Shown here piece after piece: positions 1 to 11,600 of a DNA stretch of 64,000 nucleotides; the first letter of the stretch is position 1; each line of letters starts with the position of its first letter. The position numbers were made by a program, and so were the translations under genes. The stretch comes from Pseudopyrenochaeta lycopersici. Lineage: Eukaryota > Ascomycota > Dothideomycetes > Pleosporales > Pseudopyrenochaetaceae. Location: contig NHZP01000046.1 in NCBI GenBank assembly GCA_003313425.1, positions 1-64,000 on the forward strand, written 5' to 3'. Under the pieces are notes generated by a model that saw only the letters and a list, made by a program, of their open reading frames with translations, did no database searches and was not told the DNA's origin.

Positions 1-1509
1 CTTATCTAGAGGCGGAACTAATCTAATTAAATAATATTAGGGTAACCTTAAGAAAAGATATTATATATCTAGGTAACTGATTATAATTAATACTGTTAGC
101 CCTAGGACTAATTAGCTTAAGGCAAACTCGCGCAGCTACTTAATTTAGAGACAGCTAAGCAGGGACGCTTAAAGCGCTTAACATAAACCTAGATATCCTA
201 GAAAGTATTAAAGGATAAGAAGATTCTATTATTCTAGCTTTCGCCCTATACACTTCTTACAGGTGCAAGAATAAGGAATCTATTATAGCTAAAATACTTT
301 CGTAAATAAAGCTGCATAAGAAGGTTAAGATCTAGAAGTAGTTTAAGCTCCTAGAAGAATAGTACTGCAAAACTGTTAACTACAGTTAGCTATTAGATAA
401 GTAAGGTAACCGCGTACCTAATCCTAATCGTGTCTAGTACTTTTACTCTACCTATATTATATCTTATGTAGGGTGTTCTATTACAGCATAAACTACTGTT
501 AGATCTAGGAAGTCTTACTTATCCTGTACCTCCGCAAAGATAAGATTAGAGAATATTAAGCTAACTTAGTTATATAAGTCCTTTTTATAAAGTCGCACTA
601 AGGTAGCCGTACCTATAAGGATCTTAAGAGCTACTAATATAGGCCTGTTTAGACTGCACCTAATATTAACTAGGAAGTATTTATAGAGATAATAAAGCTT
701 TAACCTTTAATTAATAAATTTAAACGAATAGGGAGTATTGTCTGCGACGTCTTTAGCTAGATCTAGAAGGATAAGGAACTAGTTAAAATTATTAATAAAA
801 GCTTTAAGATGTACGACTACTATACTCGCTAAATTAGTAGCAAAGATAACCTTAGTTAGGGACGTACGATGTATTACTCGTTGCTGTAGCAGCTGGTCCG
901 CGGAGATCTTGAATATTACCTAATCTATGCAGCTATTTAAAGGGAGCCTTACCTTATCTTGTACCTATACTACGCTAAATATGCGAAACTAGGTGATAAG
1001 ACTTACTTCTGCTACGTTAATCTTAACATTGCTTAGGTAGTTTACTCTAGGCGCGGGGTAGACATAATTTAAGGTAGTGTCTCTTTTAATAATAAGGACG
1101 AACACAACTGCACTAAGATGTTGCTAAGCTTCTATAATATTATCGATAGTTACTAAGAATAGCGCGAGAACTTAGGTTAAGATAATAGCACAGGGCTAAT
1201 TAAATTATAGAGTAATGCTATACACTTCCTACAGGAACTAAGGGAGAAGTAGCCTAACGTATAATAGATAAAGCAGCTATGCAAACAAGGTAAGGTAAGG
1301 ATTTCAGATCTACGCCTGCCTTATAGCTTAACTAGACTATCTACTATTAAATAACAAACTATGCTGCCTTAGTACGTGAAAGTTAACAATAACATAGAAA
1401 CTATAGAGGTTCCTGAGATAGGCAGCTACTAATTAATTATAGCTGCTTATTAGCATCTTACTAAGGCCCTATGCACGCCCTCTAGTTACCTAAACAAATA
1501 CGGAGGTAT
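1..1509 (+). pseudogene. ORF3-type protein, copy A, left part (RIP-degraded, truncated by window edge)
   Basis: One frame (codons starting at positions 2 mod 3) gives a coherent protein from about 480 to 1509, broken only by TAA/TAG codons where Gln or Trp is expected. Recognisable stretches include QLVRGDLEYY near 890-915, LGDKTYFCYVNLN near 990-1025, RRGVDII and GSVSFNNKDE near 1050-1095, and VPEIGSYQ near 1410-1435. The same protein is encoded on the minus strand at 2324-5783. The frame is interrupted after NKYGGI by the LTR of the 13-kb element and resumes at 22392. No database family can be named from sequence alone. The pattern H-x-D (now Y-x-N) then about 100 residues later LPH (now LPY) would fit a 2-oxoglutarate/Fe(II) dioxygenase, but that is a hypothesis only. 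Confidence 0.6.
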
Positions 1510-1887
1510 TGTGGAGTTAACAAGGTGGTTCGGCACAATCCCGCAGTTCTGGTGTTGTGAATAAGAGGTAACGTTGGAGTTAAACGTGCGTGAATAACAG
1601 GAGCAGCTCTGCCTGTGCAGTCTGCTAGAAACGAAGGTAAGTATGGAGCCTAATTAAAAGTAATAAACAAAATGGTCTGAAATCTTATTAAATTGACGTA
1701 GCTAATGCACTAGCTACTTTGCAAAATCTCAGTTTTAAAGTGAATTATCGTAGTGTGTAGTGCATAGTACATTACGTTTAGTGCATAACGTTAAGATCTC
1801 TCGCATCTTTAAGTCTTATTATTAAATCTCGCTAATAAAGGAAACCTATTATCACCTAATTACCTAGGTACCCTGTATAACAGTATA
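1510..1887 (-). repeat. 3' LTR of the 13-kb gypsy element (RIPed)
   Basis: Length 378 bp, same as the copy at 22010-22387, from which it differs by C-to-T and G-to-A changes. In element sense it begins TGTGCCGTTGCACAGGG (here mutated to TATACTGTTATACAGGG) and ends AACTCCACA. A polypurine tract lies immediately inside it, which fixes this as the 3' LTR. A third copy, a solo LTR, is at 34674-35044. Confidence 0.85.
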
Positions 1888-1902
1888 AACCTCCCCTACT
1901 TT
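1888..1902 (-). other. Polypurine tract of the 13-kb element
   Basis: The minus strand reads AAAGTAGGGGAGGTT directly abutting the LTR start, the usual plus-strand primer position. A near-identical tract (AAGTAGGGGAGGTA) abuts the LTR-like start at 23268 on the + strand, linking the two ORF3-bearing elements. Confidence 0.7.
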
Positions 1903-2323
1903 AAGCTCAGTCCTATTAAGCTTATAAATCCTACTTATTATTCCTTCTCTTTATAAGTAGAACTATTAGCAAGAGGAGAAGAGAGCTAAGAAAAGACATA
2001 CAAAAAAAGAAAGGAAAGAAAGAAATTATTACCCTACGAATAAAGGGAAGGCAGTATAAGCTGTATTTCTGCAGGAGGAGCAGTCCTTATAATCGTGCAG
2101 GTTCCTTTATAAACTCTCGCACTTTATCGTTAAATCTCTTAAAGATAGTAGGAAAAATAAAAGAAAACGCGCCTTAACCTTACTGTTAAAGACGCCAGCA
2201 AGTATACTATTATCCTAATATCCTTTAAATAACCTAGAGGCACTTAGCTAATTAGAGTCTGTTAAGCCTTACCTAATAACTACTAATTAGTTAGGCTCTC
2301 AACAGTGCAGCTAAATTACTCTT

Positions 2324-5300
2324 ACTTCTTCTTCTTAATCTCCTTAATCCTCTTGCTATAATAAGGAGTCTGCGACAGTGTATACAGATTTAACGCGCTT
2401 ATGTTAGGTTACGCTTGCCTAGGACAAGAAGGCGCAAGAGGAGGTCCTATAGGTAACTAACCAGGCGAATATTAACTTAGCGCCTATTACTATAATAATA
2501 ACCTTTATAAACTAGTATAAGTTAAAGTTTGCAGAGACTTAGTTGCGCTTTAGATAGACAGGTGCCTTAGTTTCTCCTTCCTGTCTAGCATCCTAGCAGC
2601 CTTACTATTAGGATTATTAGAAAGCTCCTTAAGAACCTTATCTAGGGTAGTGCGTTGTTTAACCTGCCTATTATGCTTCTACTACTTAGCTTCTTAAGCT
2701 AGATTTATACCTTTATTTAAGAAGAATAACCTATTAGGTACGCTAATATCTTTATCTTCCTTAAAAGTAAGCTTCTTATAATACTAGTAGATAACCTAAT
2801 ACTCTTTAATTATCTTTACTATAGCCTTCCTAGTATCCTTAATAAATTAATAGATTAAACTAGGGTTAGGCTAATCTGTAAATAAGTTAGTTAATTCCTC
2901 TAAAACTAGTAGAGAGTCCTATCTTAGCTAACAGCTTACAGCCTTAGTAATGTTTAATAAGTATACTAGTGTAACATCTCTAAGAAAGGCCTACTTAACG
3001 CCGCTATAGTAATTTAAGTGTCTAGAAGGTAACTTTAGCGCGGCAGTTAAGCTTTAAAAGGCAGCAGTAAGCTCTTAATAGGAGCCTATCTTAGGAATCT
3101 CTATTATAGTTATGTCCTCTTCTACCTTAATAAACTAAGGTAAGATAGTTTATTATTACTTAGTTACAGGCCTAGTAGATCTATAAGGCAGCCTAGGATT
3201 AGAGATGCGGATATAACTAGCCTTGTAAGGCTAACTAAACTATTTAACGTTAGGGAATTTCGCACTGCAATTCTCTAGCTAGTCCCTCTTATTATCCTAT
3301 CCCTTAATATAACTAGTAGAGTTCTTAAGTCCTAAGTTTTCTCGCTAGTTCTAGTACTTATAGATAATATTATAAAAGCTACGTAGTATCTGCGTATAGT
3401 TATCTTTATCTTTATTGTTAAAAGAGACGCTTCCTTAGATAATATCTACACCCCTGCCTAAGTATACAGCCTTAGAGATATTTAAGTTAATATAATAGAA
3501 GTAAGTCTTATCCCTAGGCTTAGTGTATTTTGTGTAATAAAGGTAAGAAATTAGGTTAGGCTCTTTTCGCAAGACTGCGTACAGCAGCTAGTATTTAACG
3601 TTACCTCGCACAAGCTGCTGTATTAACAAATAATATATTACCTAACACTAGCTAAGGTTGCTTTTACTATTAATTAGCTGCGTATAGTAGAGGTACATAT
3701 TAAAACTTTAATTAAGGATTAAGACTAGCTTAGGATCCTTAAAAATCTAGCTAAAGGCGTCGTAGGTAATACTACTATATTCCTTAAATACTTTAACATA
3801 TACTCCCTAATTAAGAGCCTTAGCAACTTCGTCCTAGTTAATTTAGACTTAAACTTTTACTAGGCAATAATAATAGCTCTTTAGGTCTTAATGCGTATAG
3901 TCTCCTTAAAACAGGGCTAAGAACAGAACTTAAGTTACTAGGTCTAATTAAAGCTAACCCTATTAATTCTAATAATAGTATAGTATCTTAAGTAGCTAAA
4001 CTATGTTTAAAATGCTAAGGCTTTAAGTAAGTAGGCCTATCTTGCTAGCTACGTAATAATAATGTTGCTAGCACACCCTGTAATAGTCGAATACCTAACT
4101 ACCCTGCCTATCCTTAAGAGTGCTAAAATTCACACACTCCTAATACTAGGTATTAATTAGCTAAACACGCTTACTATTATTTAACTTCCTAGACATAAGT
4201 AACGCGGTTATCTTAACTAGAGTAGACTGTTTATTTATATAGTTATATCCTTTACGCGATTTTACTGCGATGCTAGTTTTAAGCGAGATGTCTTCTTTAA
4301 TTAAGTCTTAAATGTTAATACTATTATTAAGTGTTACTAGTAGTATTTCTAACTCTTTACGTAACTACCTTACTAACTCTAAGTCTCTTACGCGAATCTT
4401 ATCTAGAGTAAAAGGCTGCGTAGAGGGAAATCTCTAACGCTGCCTAAGACGGAATTTCTCTTAAAGGGCCTCTACTGCCTTAACCTATTATTAAGTACGC
4501 CTATTCCCTCTTAAACGTCGTTCTTCTAGCTAGATTTCTTAAATACTTTTAGCTGTAACAGATAGCTTATCTGTTTAAGGCTTGCCTAGCTTCTTTAGCT
4601 TATTCTAGATGTTACCTCTAAATTCTTTACTTATGCGTTAGTAACTAAGACTAGAAGGCTTAATAACTTACGTACGCCCTCTAATATTTAATAAAGTAGT
4701 AGGGCTTTAGCTTCTAGCACGTTTAGAGGTAGTTATTACTAAGGCTGTTGTCTAGACGCTAACCTTAGCTACAGAATTATTCTTACTATTACTAGTAGTA
4801 GGAAGAAGTAACTTAGTCTGCTTATAATACTTAAAATAATTCTCCTACAGCTACTTAGGCAGAATAGTTATATTTAGAGGAAGCTTCGTTCCTGTATATA
4901 ATTACTTTCTATACTATTTAATTACCTCTGTCTAAAATATCTAGTTAAGATACCCCTCCCTAGAGCGCATGTCTATATTATTAGCCGTAATCCTAGAGGC
5001 AGGTATCTTATGCTTATTAATAATACTACGTAACTTAGCGTTACTGTCCTTATAATACTTCTTTATCTAAGTAGGTATATTAGCTATCTACTAACGTACT
5101 TCTTCCTAGTTAGTAATATTAATAAATCTATCCTATCTCTTCTTTATAGATTATTATTAATAGTAAAGAGCTATATTAAGGAAGGGAGCGAGGTTATCTA
5201 GCAAGGTCCTGCGCAGTAACTATTAGACTGCTGTTACGCTAGAGTATAAGTATACTACCTAAATAGAATATAGAATAAGGACCTGCCTTAGTACATGCTA

Positions 5301-5783
5301 ATAGTGTTCGTCTAGATAGGCAAACGCGCTCTCTATCTTCTTTTTCCTCTTCTTCTTATAAGTATCTATATCCTTAAGTATAGGATATTACTGCTTAAAA
5401 GCAGCAATACCTCTATACTATAATATTAGGCTTAGTCTTCTTTTTAGAAATTCTCTAGTCGCGATAATAAGGGTTAAAGTCTTATTAAAGTAAGTTGCTA
5501 AGGCTACTATCTAATTATCTACTATGCCCTTCTATTTAATAGGTAAGACTTATAGTAAGTTTCGAACCTAAGTGTCTGCTATAATCTCTGCGTGCTAGGG
5601 GACTTTAATATTACTATAATACTTAAGCTTAGTTCTATAGTCTTTAATAGCTTCTTTACTAATAAATCGCACAATCTCTATTAGCGTAGGCTTAATTATA
5701 GTTATAGTTAGTTAAGGATTTAGGTTTAATAGTAGGGGTAGACGCTTCCTAGGCTGTTTAGGTGTCTAAGGCGGCTGTAACAT
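2324..5783 (-). pseudogene. ORF3 of the 13-kb gypsy element, copy B (RIP-degraded)
   Basis: From a candidate ATG at 5781-5783, one frame runs about 1,150 codons with only TAA/TAG interruptions and no frameshift detected: the ATG, the TYFYYINLN stretch near 3480-3510 and FFLNKGINL near 2700-2730 are all in the same frame. It aligns with copy A (1-1509 plus 22392 onward) over EYSSITYDAF, LVRGN, GRGVDII, GSVSFNNKD, IPKIGSYQ, FFLNKG and LKELS. It lies downstream of integrase and upstream of the polypurine tract, the position of env in errantiviruses, but no signal peptide or membrane segment is evident. Possible 2OG-dioxygenase-like H-x-D…H residues are visible only after mentally reversing RIP. 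Start and end are approximate; function unknown. Confidence 0.6.
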
Positions 5784-6526
5784 CGCTTAAAGTTTGTACC
5801 TAACAGGCACTTATATATTTACTTTAGAAAGTTTTAATAGATAGTAATAGGAAGTAAGAAAGAGAAACTTAGGCCCTGTAGGATTAACTATAGGCTTAAG
5901 ATTTAGAGGGGGTTTAAGTAGTAGAAGGTATCTTTCCCTCCTTAACTTTACTTAAAAGCCCTGCTAAGGCTTATTAACGTAGTAAAAGGTAAAGTTACTA
6001 TTATTTTAACTCCTTCCTATTACCTAATTAGCTAGTATAGCAGGTCCTCTAAAGAGTTAGCTACTTAGGAATATTTCCTAAGCAGGTCTTATCTTACTAC
6101 TAAACGCAGCTATTAACTTACCTTTATACTTAAAAATATTAATTATCTTATCTTCTACCTCCTTTAATTAATTCTGTATCTTCGAATTATTACTCTATAA
6201 TCTTATGGTTGCGTTACTGCTACTAGCGTAGATATTAAGTTGTCTAGCTAATTAGATTTTAGCAGGTCTCGCTAAGCTTACCTAGCGATTACTAATTAGT
6301 TAGACTCTTTAACACCCTAGTTTCTCTACTATTTTTAATCGCGTAATAAGGAGGTTAACCTCCTAGTAACTCTAAATAATATTTCGTTTAATTTTAACTT
6401 ATTTTTATATATCTAGGGGATTGCGCTGCGTGTGTATAATACTAAATATGTAAAAATATGCAAAAATTTAATAAAGGAAATACAGCCCCTCCCCTGCTTT
6501 AAGATAAAAGCCCGTCCTTTAGGCTT

Positions 6527-7956
6527 AAGTAAGCTTATCTTCTAAGTTAGAATTAATTTCTAAATTAGGTATTTAAACATATTATTGTCTCTTAGTCTCT
6601 GTTAAAGATCTTAGTATAATAATAAGATAGCTGCGCGCAGTTAGCTATATTATATCTTCAGATAAATCTAAGTTTATAGGAGGGTTAGTCTCTATCTCTT
6701 ATAACTAAATTACGTCTTAGTTAGGATTCTTAATAACTATAAACTTATTATCTTAAGAGTTATTAAATTAAACAGGCGGCGGTAAAAAGTTAGCCTTAAC
6801 ATCCTATAATAATAGATCCTATAACTTTACGCAACCTTAATACTCCTAAGTAACCTTACTTTTATCTTAAGGTACCTACAGTTTAAGTCTCTATCCTAGG
6901 GTAGTGTTTCTAAATTGCGTACTGTTAAGGTCTATAAGTTAATAGTTGCCTCTATCTTAGTTAGTATAAAAGACTTTATATAGTCCTAGCTATCTGCTTA
7001 TAAGCTTCTTATCTTTTAATATATTAATATCTCTAGCTAAGTCCTATATTAGTATAAAGTTATTATCTTTAATTTCTTCTTAATAAATCTCCCTATAATT
7101 ATCCTAATATTCCTTCTTTTCGCGTTATAGGCGCTTAGTTCTTAATACTACGTCCTTAAGAAATTAATCTCTTAAATCTAGCTGCATAGCTCGCACTGCT
7201 AACAACTAGCCTCTTAATATTACTTATCTAAATAGTAATATCTACTATATTAGAAGAGCAAGCTTAATAGGAAGTACTAGATTCTAACTAGTAACTAACT
7301 AATAAGGAGAATATCTAGTCTAACTTTGCGTAGAAATTCTATCTGCCTATAATATAGTTAGAAGATTATTAACCTAAGGTCTAGAAAGCTTTATAAGTGC
7401 GTTGCATATTAGCTTATAACTACCCTTAATTTTTCTTATAGCCTAAGGGTTATATACTAATGCCTAGATCCTCCTAATACAATAAATCTTAGTAAGGGCT
7501 TTAACTACCTTTCTAAAATTAGGCCCGCTATCTATAGTAAGCGTCCTTATTATACTCTAGTAATATAAGATTTCCTTATATAAAAATTTAGTAATAGTAG
7601 ATAACTTATTATTAGCTATTGCTCGTGCCTCTAGCTATCTACTAAGGTATTCTTATATAATTATAATAAATTTCTTTCCTTAATAATGCGGCATGTAAAT
7701 AATGTCTATAGTAACTCGTTCCTATAACGCGTAATAGTAAGTATTTATTAGTATCTCTTGCTTACGACTTAATAATCTTTACTAGCACTGTTTGCATAAT
7801 ATAATCGTGCATCGCACCTCCTTATACATCCTTTCCTACTAGTATTATTAAGCAAGCATTAAATAGACGCTATTTACTCCTCTGTAACTAATCTATTAAT
7901 ATATTTCCTATATAGCTACAGTCTTAAGATTAGGATTATCTATAACTTAATAAATA
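6527..7956 (-). pseudogene. Integrase part of pol of the 13-kb gypsy element
   Basis: The minus strand reads VTIDIIYMPHY, then about 60 codons on IDSGPNF near 7515-7535 (second catalytic Asp region of a DDE integrase), then a C-terminal segment LGLYKVFYTN resembling a GPF/Y module. Stops are TAA/TAG. RNase H and RT of the same element lie at 15887-17400, on the far side of E1. When E1 and one 5-bp duplication are removed, the frame continues from RT into integrase, which supports a single ancestral pol. Confidence 0.65.
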
Positions 7957-7961
7957 GCTAT
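7957..7961. other. Target site duplication GCTAT, left of E1
   Basis: GCTAT precedes the LTR beginning TGTAAGGCAG and is repeated exactly at 15882-15886 after the other LTR. A 5-bp duplication is typical of Ty3/gypsy insertions. Confidence 0.9.
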
Positions 7962-8226
7962 TGTAAGGCAGTCAACACGCACAGTTGGGACGGTCTTAGT
8001 TGAAGAAACTCAATTTAAAAGGAAATGGACAAAATAGCAGATACCTCTCACCTTCGGGGGAGAGGTGCTGCCTATATACATAAGCTAGAGCAGGCTAGTC
8101 CCGATCCAGTTACCTAGCTTGGTGAAAGGTAAGAGGTAACAGTTACCTTTCACCTGCGTCTAGTAACTTAGCAGGATTGAACCCTTTCACCTGCGTCTAG
8201 TAACCTGAAAGGATTGAACCCTAACA
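7962..8226 (-). repeat. E1 3' LTR
   Basis: 265 bp, TGTAAGGCAG…CCTAACA on the + strand. Compared with 15617-15881 it shows three differences, all G/A in TpG or TpA context, as RIP would give. It contains two tandem copies of a 37-bp unit with the core CACCTGCGTCTAGTAAC. Confidence 0.92.
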
Positions 8227-8241
8227 CGACCCCCCCCTTCA
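8227..8241 (-). other. E1 polypurine tract
   Basis: The minus strand reads TTGAAGGGGGGGTCG directly before the LTR, the expected plus-strand primer. It confirms that the element points leftward. Confidence 0.75.
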
Positions 8242-8641
8242 AAATAGTGAGGGCCTCTGAACTAAGAGACAAAAATTTAAGATAAAACATAAGAAAACCG
8301 TTCACCACTAAGTCCCTCTAACTCGGTGAATCCGGCAATAGGCTTTGTATGGCGCTGCGCATGTCTAAACAGTTTCCCATACAAAATCGCCGAGCTCCGA
8401 GGTGTTTTCCGACACTTCTACCCCGCGACGCGAAAACAGAACCCAAAGACCTTCGTACGATACATATGGGAGCAACCTTTGCAATTTTCGTTCAGTTGCA
8501 AGGTCCCTAGACGTGGCGCGCAAAGCGAGGCGCACTGCGCAGAGTGAGGGCGAAGGCAGGCAATCTTGAGGCTATAGATGCGCGAATTGAGGCTGAAGGC
8601 GCGCAAATCAAATTGAGGCGCGCCAACTTGAGCAAAACTTT

Positions 8642-11600
8642 TTAGATACCTTCGTCGCCGCTGAGATACTCTTCTGCAGCTAGCCTATCCTCGTTGAGTG
8701 GTGACCAATTTGGAGGCATTCGACAAGTAGGTGGCTTAGGCTTATCAGGCTGTCGCCAATAAAACAGATAAGCGTCGTAGTTGTCAGAGTACTCAGTCGC
8801 CGGGTGCCAGGTGGGTTTCGGGTATCCAGTCCATTTGATCAGGTACTGCCACTCGCGCTTTCGGCGGCCTTTAACGCTAGTTTGCTGGCAATCAAGAAAA
8901 TCGTTAACAAGCCACTCGTCTTAAACCTCGCCGTCAGGATTAATCACCTCAACAGCTACTGGCTGAGCTGGCGCTTAATCTAGAAGCCCTTTCAAGGGCG
9001 CAGGCCGAAGAAGCTTAGGGTAAAACACAGGAAAAACTCCGCTGCCCAACATATCTGGTGGAAGGTCCAATTGATACGCCCGGCCGTCATGCACGACTCT
9101 CGTGACGCTGTAAGGCCCTGCCCACTTAAGGTCCAGCTTCTTTGATTCCCGTTTGGTAGACCAATTAATCGTGTTAACCATAACTCGGTCTCCAACAGCG
9201 TACTTTGGCACTAATTAGCGAGAGGTGTTAGCGTAGTGAGCTTGTTCTTGTTAAGCCCATAGCATTTGTTCTTGCAAATAAGCGACTAGGTCCGCGTGGG
9301 TGTTCATAAGCTCGTCTGCCCGGATTTTATCACTAGCTGCGGCGCTACTGAGCTTTTCATCGCGGTTTTCCCCTGGGTGTATGCCACTGCGAGGGTGATA
9401 TCCAAGATCCGCAAAGAATAGCGTCATGCCTGTAGAGGCGTTAACTGTATCGTTAGCCTGAAACTCAGCGACGTAAAGCCAGGCAGCCCAGTCAGTTTGC
9501 GCGTAGTTGATGTACTGACGAAGATAAATTTCCAAGGCTTAATTTGCCCGCTCAGTCTGCCCGTCTGATTCAGGGTGATGGGCCGTTGACAAGCGCTGTT
9601 AGATACGCAGTCGCTCACAGACCCGCCTCCAAAACCGACCAACGAAATTTGAACCGCGGTCAGAGACAATACTAAGGGGAATGCCATGCAATTTGAAGAC
9701 CTCCATAAAGCACCTAGCGGCTTCAGCTGCGGTACAGCCATACGTAGGGAAAAAGTGCCATCTTTTCGTGAGGCGGTCCATAATAACAAGGATATTCTTA
9801 AAAGTACGGCCATCCAGCTAAGAGGCAGGTAAATCTTGAATAAAATCAACCGAAATTTCCGTCCAGCGTCCATGAGGCACTAGCAGTGGCCGCAAGTAAC
9901 CATGCTTACCGTCCTGAGGGCTTTTTATTCAGCGACAAGTAGCGCACGCGTCGCAATACTGTTTGATTGACAGGTGCATCTTTGGCCAGTAATACCGTGA
10001 GTACATAAGGAAGAACGTGTTGCGAGGGCCCTTATAACCGGCAATTTGATAGTCGTGACACAACTCCATAATGCGTCGGCGTAACCATAGGTCAGGAGGC
10101 ACGTAAAGCCTAGTCTTGTCTATCCACAGGCGTCAGGAAGCTCCTTCACCTGTGCTTGACAGGTCTGCAGCGGAGAAATAGTAGCCATTCTTATAAAACC
10201 ATAATAGCAATTTAGCGGTTTCTGTGTCGATAGCTTCAAAGGCCTTTTTAGCCATAGCGTCGTCAGCGTACGCGGCGTCCAGGATTTCTTCTGTTAACCG
10301 ATGGTCGTCCTCGTAACGGGGCAGCGAAGGATCTATTGTACTGTCGATGGGCGTAGGATCGTTATCATCGTTATCAAATTCCACAGGAAAGTCTATTTCA
10401 CGAGCGCGGGTAAAGCAAAATTACACTACCTTAGCTTGTTCCTGGGACATTTAGTCCGGGGACTCAGGTTAACCAAGGGCTAAGGCGCGCAAGGCCGTTG
10501 CAACTGCTAGTTGCATGCCCAGGGAGAGCACTTGGGGTCCGAGAATAGCAGCCCGTGTACCATAACAAGGGTCTTCTGCGTCTGTCGGGGTATCCTAAGG
10601 TCGACGGCTCAAAGCATCCGCTTCACCGTTAGTTTCCCTAGAGGCATAGACAATCTTAAAGTCGAACTGGCTGAGAAACAAGGACCACCGTACTTACCAT
10701 CAGCTGAGTTTTTTAGTTGTCATAAACCATTCCAGGTTCTTATAGTCTGTTATCACCTGTATTAGTTAAGAAGAGCCCATAAGTTCAGGCTCCCATTCCT
10801 CAAATGCCCGTATAATTGCCATAAGTTCAAGATCGTAGATGTCGTAGTTACACTCTGCTAGGGAGTGTTTCTTTAAAAAGAAAGCAACGGGTTATAGGAC
10901 GTCCTTATCGTTGTATTGCTTCATAACCCCGCCTAATACCCATCCTAACGCATCAGTAAAGATGTGGATTTGCTTAGCAGGATCGAAATGCTTTAACACC
11001 ACGCCTACACGAAATACTGTTTTAAGAGCCTCGAAAGCTTTTGCTTCCTCCTCCCCCCATACAATCAGCTCATAACGAACCTTCTTATAGGCGGGTTTGT
11101 TAGGATTACTACTTTTCTTTTCCACGACAGTAGCCTTAATGAGGCGTGTAAGCGGTAACGCTATCTTTGAGTAGCCTTCGATAAAGCGCCGGGAGAAGCC
11201 AGTATACCCGAGGAAAGCGAGCACATCTCAGGCAGTCTTTGGTGTTTCCCATTACTGTACGGCCTCAATCTTCTCCGGGTCAATTTCAATGCCCTTGTTC
11301 GTAATCATCATACCCAGGAACTTGATGCGGTCTGTGTAAAATTCTAATTTGCGCGGGTCCACATAGAACCCTTTTTCCTTAAGGCGCGTAAGCACCTTTT
11401 TTACATGCTCTATGTGGGCTTCTACTGATTCCGAGAAAACCAAGATATCGTCCAGATAGGCAGTACAAAACTTGTCGAGGTACTCAAAAAGAGCGCTGTT
11501 AATTGCCCTTTAAAACGTGGCTAGAGCATTACAGAGGCCCATAGGCATTACGCGGTATTAATAAGTGCCCTAACGCGTAGAGAAAGCAGTGAGCCACTCT

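Noticed and set aside
6485..6500. Purine tract AAAGCAGGGGAGGGGC followed by TGTATTTCC (minus strand) as a 3' LTR start
   Set aside because: The true LTR pair with GTAT duplication is at 1510-1887 and 22010-22387, and this sequence has no LTR partner; an internal polypurine tract remains possible.
8326..8606. Short overlapping frames next to the E1 3' LTR
   Set aside because: They fall in the E1 3' untranslated region after the chromodomain stop and have no domain.
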